Shown here: positions 15,708 to 24,778 of the stretch, in pieces
Position numbering within the stretch: the first letter of the stretch is position 1
How the letters are laid out: every line of letters begins with the position of its first letter
Assembly: GCF_042643245.1 (NCBI RefSeq)
Contig: NZ_JBHRSK010000008.1
Span: 1-64,000 of the forward strand
DNA: 64,000 nucleotides
Direction: 5' to 3'
From: Acidimangrovimonas pyrenivorans
Lineage (GTDB): Bacteria; Pseudomonadota; Alphaproteobacteria; Rhodobacterales; Rhodobacteraceae
Notes under the pieces: generated by a model
Told to the model about the DNA's origin: nothing
Seen by the model: only the letters and a program-made list of their open reading frames with translations
Databases searched by the model: none
Translations under genes and position numbers: made by a program

Positions 15708-15742
15708 TTGACCTTTCGGGGGCCGTGGCCTAGACGGCCCCC
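15708..15742 (+). promoter_or_regulatory. Candidate promoter overlapping a hairpin, rpoA-rplQ gap
   Basis: TTGACC begins right after the rpoA stop, followed by a 17-bp spacer and TAGACG. The same DNA forms a perfect 9-bp hairpin (GGGGGCCGT at 15718-15726 with ACGGCCCCC at 15734-15742) and a second small hairpin, CCCGC-TTGAG-GCGGG, follows. No T-run is present. Either a weak promoter for rplQ, an mRNA processing element, or both. Confidence 0.35.
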
Positions 15743-15848
15743 GCAAATGCCCGCTTGAGGCGGGGAAGACCCGGGCGAAAGCCCCAAGGAGAGCGGCGCC
15801 AGGACCAGGTGCTGCCGGACAAAGCAAAACGCAAGTAGGAGAGAAACA

Positions 15849-16268
15849 ATGCGTCACGCTCGCGGTTACCGCCGTCTCAACCGTACCCACGAACACCGCA
15901 AGGCGCTGTTCGCCAACATGGCCGGCTCGCTCATCGAGCACGAGCAGATCAAGACCACCCTGCCCAAGGCCAAGGAACTGCGCCCGATCATCGAGAAGCT
16001 GATCACGCTCGCCAAGCGCGGCGATCTGCACGCCCGCCGTCAGGCCGGCTCGCAGCTCAAGCAGGACGCCTACGTCGCCAAGCTGTTCGACGTGCTCGGC
16101 CCGCGCTACAAGGAGCGTCAGGGCGGTTATGTCCGCGTGCTGAAGGCCGGCTTCCGCTATGGCGACATGGCGCCGATGGCGATCATCGAATTCGTCGACC
16201 GCGACCCGGCCGCCAAGGGCGCCGCCGACAAGGCCCGCGTCGAGGCCGAAGAGGCCGCCGAGGACTGA
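15849..16268 (+). CDS. rplQ: 50S ribosomal protein L17
   Basis: L17, 139 residues, starting MRHARGYRRLNRTHEHRKAL, the invariant N-terminus, with the family's acidic and Ala-rich C-terminal extension. It is the last gene of the ribosomal cluster and is followed by an intrinsic terminator. Confidence 0.98.
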   Translation: MRHARGYRRLNRTHEHRKALFANMAGSLIEHEQIKTTLPKAKELRPIIEKLITLAKRGDLHARRQAGSQLKQDAYVAKLFDVLGPRYKERQGGYVRVLKAGFRYGDMAPMAIIEFVDRDPAAKGAADKARVEAEEAAED

Positions 16269-16293
16269 TCCTCGCGCCACTCGAGACGTCAGA

Positions 16294-16318
16294 GCCCGCC
16301 TGTCCGGCGGGCTTTTTC
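16294..16318 (+). terminator. Terminator after rplQ
   Basis: GCCCGCC and GGCGGGC form a 7-bp stem with a 5-nt loop, followed by TTTTTC. It closes the ribosomal cluster. Confidence 0.85.
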
Positions 16319-16422
16319 ATTGGCGGCTCCGCCGATCGCGCTGGTCCAATTGGTCGTTGCCATGAGCGGAGCGCACGGCCCGGGCTCGCCCCGATCTCCG
16401 TCGATTGTGAATTTCGGCCCTT

Positions 16423-16450
16423 TTGACCTTGCCTGTTCGGTGGCACTAAT
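16423..16450 (+). promoter_or_regulatory. Candidate promoter for the Do-like protease
   Basis: TTGACC, a 16-bp spacer and ACTAAT lie 27 nt upstream of the start codon, with GGAGG between. This is the best -35/-10 pair in the 209-nt gap after rplQ. Confidence 0.45.
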
Positions 16451-16477
16451 CGGAGGTGTCGCAACATCGGGGGCAAG

Positions 16478-17851
16478 ATGAAACGTGTTCTCCTCGTCCT
16501 GATGGCCGTGCTGCTTGCCGGCGCCGCCGTGGCGGAAACCGTGCCGACCAGCCGGGCCCAGATCGACCTCAGCTTCGCCCCGATCGTGCGCGAGGCGGCG
16601 CCGGCGGTGGTCAACATCTACGCCCGCCGCGTCATCCAGCAGCAAAGCCCCTTCGCCAACGATCCCTATTTCGGTGAGCTCTTTCGCCAGTTCGGCGACA
16701 GCCAGCCGCGGGTGCAGAACTCGCTCGGCTCCGGGGTGATCCTGTCCCCGGACGGGCTGGTGGTCTCGAATTACCACGTCGTCGGCCAGGCGACCCAGAT
16801 CCGGGTGGCGCTGAACGACCGGCGCGAGTTCAAGGCCAGGGTGGTGCTGGCCGACAGAAAGGTCGACCTGGCGGTGCTCAAGCTGGAGGGCGCCCATGAC
16901 CTGCCGGCGCTGCCGCTGCGCGATTCCGACAAGGTCGAGGTCGGCGAGCTGGTGCTGGCCATCGGCAACCCGTTCGGCATCGGCCAGACCGTGTCGAGCG
17001 GGATCATCTCGGGGCTGGCGCGATCCGGGCTGTCGATCGGCGGCGCGGGGTCCTACATCCAGACCGACGCGGCGATCAACCCGGGCAATTCGGGCGGGGC
17101 GCTGGTCGATATGGCCGGGCGGCTGGTCGGCATAAACTCGTCGATCCTGTCGCGCTCGGGCGGGTCGAACGGGATCGGCTTCGCGATCCCGGCCAACCTG
17201 GTGAAAAGCTTCGTCGCGCAGGCGCGGTCGGGCGCCAAGAGCTTCCGGCGGCCCTGGGCCGGGATCAGCGCCCAGAGCGTGAGCGCCGGCGTGGCCGAGA
17301 GCCTCGGGCTGAACCGGCCGCATGGCGTCCTGATCTCCGAGATCAACCCGGCCAGCCCCTTCGCCAAGGCGGGGCTGCGCCATGGCGACGTGGTGCTGAA
17401 GATCGGCGGCGAGCCGGTGAACAGTCCGCAGGAGATGCTGTTCCGGATGACCACCATCGGTGTCGGCGCCACGGCGCGGGTCGATTACCTGCATCGCGGC
17501 CAGCCCCGGACGGCGGCGATCAGGATGATCGCCCCGCCCGAGACGCCGCCGCGCGAGGCGCTGACCATCACCTCGAACCTGGTCTTCCGCGGCCTCAGCC
17601 TGGCGCGGATCAACCCGGCGGTGATCGCCGAGATGGGGCTGCCGCAGACGGCGACGGGCGTGGTGGTGACCGGGGCGCGCGATCTGGCGGCGCAGATCGG
17701 GCTCGAGCGCGGCGACATCCTGCTGGCGGTGAACGGCCAGCCGATCGAGCGGCCGCGCGACGTCACCCGCGCGGCGCAGGACCGGACCAGCTATTGGGCC
17801 GTCGATATCCAGCGCGGCGGCCGGACCCTGCGGCTGCGGTTCCGGCTCTGA
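16478..17851 (+). CDS. Do-like (DegP/DegQ) periplasmic serine protease
   Basis: A 457-residue secreted trypsin-fold protease/chaperone for envelope protein quality control. Residues 1-19 form a signal peptide (cleavage likely after AAVA). The catalytic triad is visible as His100 (SNYHVVG), Asp130 (KVDLAVLK) and Ser205 (NPGNSGGALV). Two PDZ domains follow, roughly residues 265-345 and 375-450. It differs from classical DegP in lacking the long LA loop, so it is closer to DegQ or MucD-type proteins. It stands alone between rplQ and rarA. Confidence 0.92.
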   Translation: MKRVLLVLMAVLLAGAAVAETVPTSRAQIDLSFAPIVREAAPAVVNIYARRVIQQQSPFANDPYFGELFRQFGDSQPRVQNSLGSGVILSPDGLVVSNYHVVGQATQIRVALNDRREFKARVVLADRKVDLAVLKLEGAHDLPALPLRDSDKVEVGELVLAIGNPFGIGQTVSSGIISGLARSGLSIGGAGSYIQTDAAINPGNSGGALVDMAGRLVGINSSILSRSGGSNGIGFAIPANLVKSFVAQARSGAKSFRRPWAGISAQSVSAGVAESLGLNRPHGVLISEINPASPFAKAGLRHGDVVLKIGGEPVNSPQEMLFRMTTIGVGATARVDYLHRGQPRTAAIRMIAPPETPPREALTITSNLVFRGLSLARINPAVIAEMGLPQTATGVVVTGARDLAAQIGLERGDILLAVNGQPIERPRDVTRAAQDRTSYWAVDIQRGGRTLRLRFRL

Positions 17852-17963
17852 GAAACATCTGTCTCGCCCGGCCTTGGCCGGGTGCCGCCCTTCTCGCATG
17901 CTGGCCGCCCTGCGCCGCCGTTCCCGCTTTCCCCGGCCGCTCCCGCGGCTTAGATTGCAGGGC

Positions 17964-19295
17964 ATGAGCGATCTGTTCGATACCGCCCCCTCGGGTTCCG
18001 ACCGCCCCGCCGCCCCGGAGGCCGAGGCGCCGCGGCCGCTGGCCGACCGGCTGCGGCCGAAGACCCTGTCCGAGGTCATCGGCCAGGAGAAGGTGCTGGC
18101 CCCCGACGGCCCGCTGGGCGCGATGCTGGCCGGGCACAGCCTGTCGTCGCTGATCCTCTGGGGCCCGCCCGGTGTCGGCAAGACCACCATCGCCCGGCTG
18201 CTGGCGGCGGAAACCGACCTCGCCTTCGTCCAGATCAGCGCGATCTTCACCGGGGTGCCGGAACTGCGCAAGGTCTTCGAGGCGGCCAAGATGCGGCGCG
18301 CCAACGGCAAGGGGACGCTGCTGTTCGTCGACGAGATCCACCGCTTCAACAAGGCCCAGCAGGACGGCTTTCTGCCGCATATGGAAGACGGCACCATCCT
18401 CTTGGTCGGCGCCACCACCGAGAACCCGAGTTTCGAGCTCAACGCCGCGCTCTTGTCCCGCTCGCAGGTGATCGTGCTGGAGCGGCTCGGCCTCGCCGAT
18501 CTCGAACGGCTCGCGCAGCGGGCCGAGAAGGAGGTCGGCCGGGCGATGCCGCTGACCGGTCCGGCACGGGAACAGCTGCTGGAAATGGCCGATGGCGACG
18601 GCCGCGCCCTGCTCAACCTGATCGAGCAGGTGATGGCGTGGAAGGTCTCGGCCAATCTCGACCCGCAGGCGCTGGCCGCAAGGCTGATGCGGCGGGCGGC
18701 GAAATACGACAAGTCGGGCGACGAGCATTACAACCTGATCTCGGCGCTGCACAAATCGGTGCGCGGCTCGGACCCCGACGCCGCGCTCTACTGGTTCGCC
18801 CGGATGCTGGAGGGCGGCGAGGACCCGCGCTACCTGGCCCGCCGGATCACGCGGATGGCGGTGGAAGACATCGGCCTCGCCGATCCGCAGGCGCAGGCGC
18901 AGTGCCTCGACGCCTGGCAGACCTACGAACGGCTGGGCAGCCCGGAGGGCGAGCTGGCGCTCGCGCAGGCCGTCACCTACCTGGCGCTGGCGCCGAAATC
19001 GAACGCGGCCTACGTCGCCTACAAGGCGGCGCGGGCCGAGGCGCGGCGCACCGGCTCCGAGCCGCCGCCGAAGCACATCCTGAACGCGCCGACCAAGATG
19101 ATGCAGGAGCAGGGTTACGGCGCCGGCTATGCCTATGACCACGATGCCGAGGACGGGTTCTCGGGCCAGAACTACTTCCCCGAGACGATGAAACGTCCGC
19201 TATTTTACGCCCCGCCCGAAAGAGGCTATGAACGCGAGCTGAAGAAGCGAGTCGAGTATTTCGCCCGGCTTCGGGCGAAACGGCAGGGCGGCTGA
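17964..19295 (+). CDS. rarA: Replication-associated recombination ATPase RarA (MgsA)
   Basis: An AAA+ ATPase, 443 residues from ATG 17964 (MSDLFDTAPSGSDRPA), that acts at stalled replication forks. Walker A GPPGVGKT is at 67-74 and Walker B LLFVDE at 119-124, followed by IHRFNK; the C-terminal clamp-loader-like tetramerisation region (APKSNAAYVAYKAARAEA) is conserved. The frame is open 30 codons upstream, but that part is not protein-like and the length from 17964 fits the family. Confidence 0.94.
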   Translation: MSDLFDTAPSGSDRPAAPEAEAPRPLADRLRPKTLSEVIGQEKVLAPDGPLGAMLAGHSLSSLILWGPPGVGKTTIARLLAAETDLAFVQISAIFTGVPELRKVFEAAKMRRANGKGTLLFVDEIHRFNKAQQDGFLPHMEDGTILLVGATTENPSFELNAALLSRSQVIVLERLGLADLERLAQRAEKEVGRAMPLTGPAREQLLEMADGDGRALLNLIEQVMAWKVSANLDPQALAARLMRRAAKYDKSGDEHYNLISALHKSVRGSDPDAALYWFARMLEGGEDPRYLARRITRMAVEDIGLADPQAQAQCLDAWQTYERLGSPEGELALAQAVTYLALAPKSNAAYVAYKAARAEARRTGSEPPPKHILNAPTKMMQEQGYGAGYAYDHDAEDGFSGQNYFPETMKRPLFYAPPERGYERELKKRVEYFARLRAKRQGG

Positions 19296-19323
19296 ACGGG
19301 GCCGCGCGGACAGGACGGATCAG

Positions 19324-19716
19324 ATGTTGTCAACGGTATTGCAGGTCGCCCTCGGCGGCGCCATCGGGGCTTCGGGCCGCTATCTCGCCGGGGTGTGGAT
19401 CGGCCACAACTTCCCCAGTCACCAGTTCCCGCTGGGCGTGATCGCGGTGAACATCCTCGGCTCGTTCATCATGGGCGCGCTGGTGGTGTTCCTCGGCCAG
19501 CGTGGGCTGACCCATTGGAACGCCCTACTGGCCACCGGCATGCTGGGCGGCTTCACCACCTTCTCGTCCTTCTCGCTGGAAACCTGGCGGCTGATGGATA
19601 CCGGGCGCTACGACCTGGCGATCACCTATGTCGGCCTCTCGGTCGTCGTTTCGATCATCGCCCTGATCGGCGGGGTGCATGTGATGCGCACCGTGCTGGC
19701 GGCCTTCCCGGCATGA
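19324..19716 (+). CDS. crcB: Fluoride channel/exporter CrcB (Fluc)
   Basis: A 130-residue four-helix membrane protein that forms a dual-topology dimeric fluoride channel. Hallmarks are GGAIGASGRY near the N-terminus, VNILGSF at 42-48 and GGFTTFSSFS at 75-84, which carries the pore phenylalanines. The 28-nt gap after rarA is too short for a fluoride riboswitch. Its stop overlaps the next start (ATGA). Confidence 0.93.
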   Translation: MLSTVLQVALGGAIGASGRYLAGVWIGHNFPSHQFPLGVIAVNILGSFIMGALVVFLGQRGLTHWNALLATGMLGGFTTFSSFSLETWRLMDTGRYDLAITYVGLSVVVSIIALIGGVHVMRTVLAAFPA

Positions 19717-20759
19717 GCAGCGTGCGCACCCTGACGGTGTCGGCGGAGGAGGGCGAGCAGCGGCTCGACCGCTGGCTCAAGCGCCGCTTCCCGCAGCTCA
19801 CCCAGGGCGCGGTCGAGAAACTGTGCCGCAAGGGCCAGATCCGGGTCGATGGCGGCCGGGTCAAGGCGGCGACGCGGGTGGTGCCGGGCAACGTCGTCCG
19901 GGTGCCGCCGCTGCCCAAGGCCGAGGCGCCGGCGAAACCGGCCGTGGCCGGGATCCCAGAAGCCGACGCCAAGATGATCCAGGGCTGCGTTCTCTACAAG
20001 GACGACCATATCATCGTGCTGAACAAGCCCGCCGGCCTGCCCAGCCAGGGCGGCAGCGGCCAGGGCGGGCGCCACGTCGACGGCCTGGCCGAGGCGCTGA
20101 AATTCGGCCGGGCGGACAAGCCCAACCTCGTCCACCGGCTCGACAAGGACACCTCGGGCGTCCTGCTGCTGGCGCGCTCGACAAGGGTAGCGCGGGCGCT
20201 GTCCGAGGCGTTCCGCCACCGCAGCACGCGCAAGATCTACTGGGCCGCCGTCGCCGGCGTGCCCAGCCCGCGGATGGGCACCATCCGCTACGGTCTGGTC
20301 AAGGCACCGGGCCGGGGCCGCGGCGGCGAGGGCGAGAAGATGCGCTGCGTCCTGCCCAATGAGGTTGCCACCACCGAGGGCGCCAAGCGGGCGACCACCG
20401 ATTACGCGGTGCTCGACGCGCTGGGGACGCGGGCGGCCTGGGTCGCGCTGGTGCCGATCACCGGCCGCACCCACCAGCTTCGCGCCCACATGGCCGAGAT
20501 CGGCCACCCGATCGTCGGCGACGGCAAATACGGCGGTTCGGGGCAGGAGAATCTGGGCGACGGCTGGGGCGCGCAGCTGGGCGGCGAGATCAGCCGCAAG
20601 CTGCATCTCCATGCCCGCTCGCTCAGCTTCGTCCACCCGATCACCAAGCAGGCCATGACCTTCACCGCGCCGCTGCCGCCGCATATGAAGAAAACTTGGA
20701 AGACACTGGGCTGGCACGAGGGCGACGTCCCCGCCGATCCCTTCGCGGAGGAAGAATGA
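19713..20759 (+). CDS. rluC: RluC-type 23S rRNA pseudouridine synthase
   Basis: A 348-residue RluA-family pseudouridine synthase. It has an N-terminal S4 RNA-binding domain (about residues 12-70, LDRWLKRRFPQLTQGAVEKL) and the catalytic motif HRLDKDTSG with Asp144. RluC modifies 23S positions 955, 2504 and 2580 in E. coli; RluC rather than RluD is inferred from length and context. It overlaps crcB by 4 nt and the next gene by 4 nt, so crcB-rluC-HAD-ATP12 form one unit. Confidence 0.85.
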   Translation: MSSVRTLTVSAEEGEQRLDRWLKRRFPQLTQGAVEKLCRKGQIRVDGGRVKAATRVVPGNVVRVPPLPKAEAPAKPAVAGIPEADAKMIQGCVLYKDDHIIVLNKPAGLPSQGGSGQGGRHVDGLAEALKFGRADKPNLVHRLDKDTSGVLLLARSTRVARALSEAFRHRSTRKIYWAAVAGVPSPRMGTIRYGLVKAPGRGRGGEGEKMRCVLPNEVATTEGAKRATTDYAVLDALGTRAAWVALVPITGRTHQLRAHMAEIGHPIVGDGKYGGSGQENLGDGWGAQLGGEISRKLHLHARSLSFVHPITKQAMTFTAPLPPHMKKTWKTLGWHEGDVPADPFAEEE

Positions 20760-21427
20760 AAGGACCGATCCGGCTGGTGGTCTTCGATGTCGACGGCACG
20801 CTCGTCGACAGCCAGAAAGACATTCTCGACGCCATGGCGCGGGCCTTCGAGGCCGAGGGCTACGCCGTTCCCGACGATGCGGCCGTCCTGGCCAGCGTCG
20901 GCCTGTCGCTGCCCGAGGCGATGGCGCAGCTGGCGCCCGATCTCGACGCCGCCGCCCGCAGCGGACTGGTCTCGGCCTATCGCGACGGTTTCCTGACCTC
21001 GGCGCGGCATGTCGAGCCGCCGCTCTACCCCGGCGTTCGCGACACGCTGGCGGCGCTTCGGGCGCGGCCCGAGCTGCTGCTGGGGGTGGCGACGGGAAAG
21101 TCGCGCCGCGGGCTTGATCACATCCTCGTCGCGCACGATCTGGAGGGGGTGTTCCTGTCGACCCAGGTCGCCGACGACCACCCGTCCAAGCCGAACCCCT
21201 CGATGCTGCTGGCGGCGCTGCGCGAGACCGGGGCCGAGGCCTGCAACGCCGCGATGGTGGGCGACACGGAATACGACATCGCCATGGGCCGGGCGGCGGG
21301 CTTCGCCACCGTCGGCGTCAGCTGGGGCTACCAGCCGGTCGACCGGCTGCAGGCGGCCGGGGCGGATGTGGTGATCGACGACTTCGCGGCGCTGCCGGCG
21401 GCGCTGGACCGGATTTGGGAGAGCTAG
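20756..21427 (+). CDS. HAD-superfamily hydrolase (phosphoglycolate phosphatase-like)
   Basis: A 223-residue HAD subfamily I phosphatase, starting MKGPIRLVVFDVDGTLVDSQ; the nucleophile and general acid are Asp11 and Asp13. Motif II lies in VATGKSRRGL, motif III Lys in HPSKPNPSM and motif IV in MVGDTEYDI. It overlaps rluC by 4 nt and abuts the ATP12 gene. The substrate cannot be told from sequence; phosphoglycolate or another small phosphate ester is likely. Confidence 0.85.
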   Translation: MKGPIRLVVFDVDGTLVDSQKDILDAMARAFEAEGYAVPDDAAVLASVGLSLPEAMAQLAPDLDAAARSGLVSAYRDGFLTSARHVEPPLYPGVRDTLAALRARPELLLGVATGKSRRGLDHILVAHDLEGVFLSTQVADDHPSKPNPSMLLAALRETGAEACNAAMVGDTEYDIAMGRAAGFATVGVSWGYQPVDRLQAAGADVVIDDFAALPAALDRIWES

Positions 21428-22144
21428 ATGGCGGAATGGGCGCCGAAACGGTTCTGGAAAGAGACGCAGGTGGTGCCGGCCGAGGGCGGCTGGACGGTGC
21501 AGCTCGATGGCCGCGCGGTCAAGACGCCGGCCAAGGCGCCGCTGGTGGTGCCGACACGGGCGCTGGCCGAGGCGATCGCCGCCGAATGGCAGGCGCAGGA
21601 AGACAAGGTCGACCCGGCGACAATGCCCTTCACCCGGGCGGCCAATGCCGCGATCGACAAGGTGACGGTCCAGTTCGACGAGGTCGCGGCGATGCTGGCA
21701 AGCTATGGCGACAGCGACCTGCTGTGCTACCGCGCCGAGGGCCCCGAGGGCCTGGTCGCCCGTCAGGCCGAGGCCTGGGATCCGCTGCTGGACTGGGTCG
21801 CCGAGGCCTTCGGCGCGCCGCTGACCCCGGTCTCGGGGGTGATGCACGCCGCCCAGCCGGAGCAGAGCCTGAAGGCGCTCGAGGCCCGGGTGCGGGCGCT
21901 GACGCCCTTCGAGATGACCGCGTTTCACGACCTGGTCACCATCTCGGGCTCCCTGGTGATCGGTCTGGCGGCGGTCGAGGGCCGGGCTGGCACGGATGTG
22001 CTCTGGCCGCTGTCGCGGATCGACGAGGACTGGCAGGCAGAGCAATGGGGCCGTGACGACGAGGCCGCGGAACATGCCGAGCTGCGCCGCGAAGCCTTTG
22101 AACATGCCGGGCGATTCTTCGATCTGACCCGGCGGGCGGACTGA
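21428..22144 (+). CDS. ATP12-family F1-ATPase assembly chaperone
   Basis: A 238-residue protein of the ATP12 family, known in mitochondria and alphaproteobacteria to help assemble the alpha subunit into F1-ATPase. The family regions WKETQVVPAEGGWTVQLDGR, AAEWQAQEDKVDPATMPFTR and LVIGLAAVEGR are present. It starts right after the HAD stop codon and ends the rarA-crcB-rluC run. Its presence supports an alphaproteobacterial host. Confidence 0.88.
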   Translation: MAEWAPKRFWKETQVVPAEGGWTVQLDGRAVKTPAKAPLVVPTRALAEAIAAEWQAQEDKVDPATMPFTRAANAAIDKVTVQFDEVAAMLASYGDSDLLCYRAEGPEGLVARQAEAWDPLLDWVAEAFGAPLTPVSGVMHAAQPEQSLKALEARVRALTPFEMTAFHDLVTISGSLVIGLAAVEGRAGTDVLWPLSRIDEDWQAEQWGRDDEAAEHAELRREAFEHAGRFFDLTRRAD

Positions 22145-22371
22145 CTGCCAGCCCTGCAATTTTCGATTTGCCCAATCCGCAGGCGTGGCGGGCCGTGCCT
22201 TAGGCGCTGGGCCGGATTGGTTCGCAGCCGCGGAGTCGGTCTTGACGTGTTCTCTCGATTCCGCCCAAACTGCCGGTCACTAAAGGGTAACATGCTCTTG
22301 AGTAATCGCCCTCGACCCTTCGGGTCGTATGAACCGCCCGAGACATGGCGGAAAATCAGGAAGAGGTAAGT

Positions 22372-23388
22372 ATGAAAAAATCCGTATTTCTTGGCACGCT
22401 GGCAGTTGCCGGGCTGACGGCCGGCATCGCCGCGGCCGGGACGCTGGAAGACGTCCAGGCGCGCGGTGTGCTGAACTGCGGCGTGACCACCGGCCTTGCC
22501 GGCTTTGCTGCGCCGGATTCGAATGGTGTCTGGCAGGGCTTCGACGTCAGTTACTGCCGTGCCGTCGCCGCCGCTGTCCTGAAGGACCCGACCAAGGTCA
22601 AGTTCGTGCCGACCACCGGCCAGACCCGCTTTACCGCGCTGGCCTCGGGCGAAGTCGACATGCTGGCCCGGAACACGACCTGGACCTTCAGCCGCGACGT
22701 CGACCTGAAGTTCACCTTCGTCGGCATCAACTACTATGACGGCCAGGGCTTCATGGTTCCGAAGTCGCTTGGCGTGTCCTCGGCGAAAGAACTCGACGGC
22801 GCCACCGTCTGCATCCAGACCGGCACCACGACCGAGCTGAACCTGGCCGACTACTTCAAGGCCAACAACATGCAGTACGAGCCGGTCCCGATCGAGACCA
22901 ACGCGGAAGCGCAGCAGCAGTTCCTGGCCGGCGCCTGCGACGTCTACACCACCGACCGTTCGGGCCTGGCCGCCACCCGCGCGACCTTCGCCAACCCGGG
23001 CGATTACGTGATCCTGCCCGAGACGATCTCGAAAGAGCCGCTCGGTCCGCTCGTCCGCCAGGGCGACGACCAGTGGGCCGACATCGTGCGCTGGGTGACC
23101 AACGCGCTGGTCGAGGCCGAAGACCTCGGCATCACCTCGGCCAATCTCGAGGAACTGTCGAAAGGCACCAACAACCCCGAGATCAACCGCATGCTCGGCA
23201 CCGAGGGCAACTTCGGCGAGATGCTGGGTCTCGACAAGGATTGGGCCAAGCGCGCCATTGCCGCCAACGGCAACTATGGCGAGATCTTCGCCGCCAACCT
23301 GGGCGAGTCGACCCCGATCGGCCTGGCCCGCGGCCTGAACGCCCTGTGGACCCAGGGTGGTCTTCAGTATTCGCCGCCGTTCCGCTAA
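22372..23388 (+). CDS. bztA: Glutamate/glutamine/aspartate/asparagine-binding protein BztA
   Basis: A 338-residue periplasmic solute-binding protein with a signal peptide at residues 1-22 (MKKSVFLGTLAVAGLTAGIA). Family features are VLNCGVTTGLAGFAAPDSNG, the ligand-contacting LARNTTWTFSRD and CDVYTTDRSGLAATR. It is the first gene of bztABCD, the acidic-amino-acid/amide importer of Rhodobacter (AapJ in rhizobia). The ATG at 22372 follows AAGAGG. A terminator-like hairpin follows, which allows higher expression of the binding protein than of the permeases. The 227-nt gap upstream holds a small CGACCC-TTC-GGGTCG hairpin and no firmly assigned promoter. Confidence 0.94.
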   Translation: MKKSVFLGTLAVAGLTAGIAAAGTLEDVQARGVLNCGVTTGLAGFAAPDSNGVWQGFDVSYCRAVAAAVLKDPTKVKFVPTTGQTRFTALASGEVDMLARNTTWTFSRDVDLKFTFVGINYYDGQGFMVPKSLGVSSAKELDGATVCIQTGTTTELNLADYFKANNMQYEPVPIETNAEAQQQFLAGACDVYTTDRSGLAATRATFANPGDYVILPETISKEPLGPLVRQGDDQWADIVRWVTNALVEAEDLGITSANLEELSKGTNNPEINRMLGTEGNFGEMLGLDKDWAKRAIAANGNYGEIFAANLGESTPIGLARGLNALWTQGGLQYSPPFR

Positions 23389-23400
23389 ACGGCGACCGGG

Positions 23401-23428
23401 AAGGGCGCGCGACCAGCGCGCCCTTTTC
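23401..23428 (+). terminator. Partial terminator between bztA and bztB
   Basis: A perfect 10-bp stem (AAGGGCGCGC / GCGCGCCCTT, 5-nt loop) followed by TTCG, 12 nt after the bztA stop. Such internal hairpins commonly stabilise the binding-protein mRNA and reduce read-through into the permease genes. Confidence 0.7.
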
Positions 23429-23523
23429 GTTCTTGAAGCGCAACCCAGCCGCACCGATCCGCCGGGACCGAGACCGCCGGATCTAAGAAAAAGCCCGCGG
23501 CGGGCCCCTGGGGGTAGACACCA

Positions 23524-24777
23524 ATGACAACAATGAATGAGACGCCGAAAGCCAGCTTTCGGCTGAGCATGCTCATCTACGACACCCGGTATCGGTCGCT
23601 GACGATCCAGGTGATCTTCATGTTCCTGCTGATGGCGGGAGCGACCTGGCTGGTCAACAACACGATCCAGAACCTGCACACGCTGGGCAAGGATTTCAAT
23701 TTCGGCTTCCTGGAGATGCGCTCCGGGTACGATATCAACCAGCATTTCATTCAGTATTCCAATGACAGCACCCATGCCCGCGCCATGCTGGTCGGGCTGC
23801 TCAACACGCTGTTCATCGCCTTCATCTCCTGCGTCGCCGCCACCGTTCTGGGCGTCGTCGCCGGGGTGCTGCGGCTGTCGAAGAACTGGATCGTCGCCAA
23901 GCTGATGTCGATCTATGTCGAGGCGTTTCGCAACATCCCGCTGCTGATCTGGATCCTGATCATCTTCGCGATCATGACCGAAGCGATGCCGGCGCCCTCG
24001 GCCTTCCGCGGCGCCAACCCGAGCGCATCGATGATGCTGTTCGACTCGATCGCGGTCACCAATCGCGGCGTCTACATCCCCGAGCCGCTGTTCACGCGCA
24101 GCCTCGGCAATATCGACATCGGCATCTTCCTGATCAGCCTCGACCTGATCGCCATCCTTGCCGCCATCGTCGGCGGCATCTGGGGCTACAAGGCGCTGCA
24201 GCGCCGGGCCGAGCGGATCCAGAACGCCACCGGCGTGCGCCCGGTGACCTGGTGGAAAAGCCTGCTGCTGATCTTCGGGCCGGTGCTGGTCGTCCTGTTC
24301 GCGCTGGGCTTCCACCTTGGCTATCCCGAGCTCAAGGGTTTCAACTTCCGCGGCGGTATCCAGGCCCGCAACTCGCTGATCGCGCTCTGGCTGGCGCTGT
24401 CGATCTATACCGGCGCCTTCATCGCCGAGATCGTCCGCGCTGGCATCCAGGCGATCTCGCACGGGCAGAGCGAGGCGGCGCTGGCGCTGGGGCTGCGGCC
24501 GGGGCAGACGATGAACCTCGTCGTGCTGCCGCAGGCGCTGCGCGTCATCATCCCGCCGATGATCTCGGAATATCTCAACATCACCAAGAACACCTCGCTG
24601 GCCATCGCCGTGGGCTACATGGACCTGCGCGCGACGCTGGGCGGAATCACCCTGAACCAGACCGGGCGCGAGCTCGAGGCGATGCTGCTGATGATGGGGA
24701 TCTACCTGGTGATCAGCCTGCTGATCTCCTCGGCGATGAACCTCTACAACCGCAGCGTCAAGCTGAAGGAGCGCTGA
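23524..24777 (+). CDS. bztB: Amino acid ABC transporter permease BztB
   Basis: A 417-residue membrane subunit with a long N-terminal region between its first and later helices, as in BztB/AapQ. The permease signature EAALALGLRPGQTMNLVVLP is near the C-terminus and couples to the ATPase. With BztC it forms the heteromeric channel for glutamate, glutamine, aspartate and asparagine. It is followed after one base by bztC. Confidence 0.93.
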   Translation: MTTMNETPKASFRLSMLIYDTRYRSLTIQVIFMFLLMAGATWLVNNTIQNLHTLGKDFNFGFLEMRSGYDINQHFIQYSNDSTHARAMLVGLLNTLFIAFISCVAATVLGVVAGVLRLSKNWIVAKLMSIYVEAFRNIPLLIWILIIFAIMTEAMPAPSAFRGANPSASMMLFDSIAVTNRGVYIPEPLFTRSLGNIDIGIFLISLDLIAILAAIVGGIWGYKALQRRAERIQNATGVRPVTWWKSLLLIFGPVLVVLFALGFHLGYPELKGFNFRGGIQARNSLIALWLALSIYTGAFIAEIVRAGIQAISHGQSEAALALGLRPGQTMNLVVLPQALRVIIPPMISEYLNITKNTSLAIAVGYMDLRATLGGITLNQTGRELEAMLLMMGIYLVISLLISSAMNLYNRSVKLKER

Positions 24778-24778
24778 G

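Noticed and set aside
19296..19323. Fluoride riboswitch upstream of crcB
   Set aside because: The gap is only 28 nt and contains none of the conserved riboswitch core.
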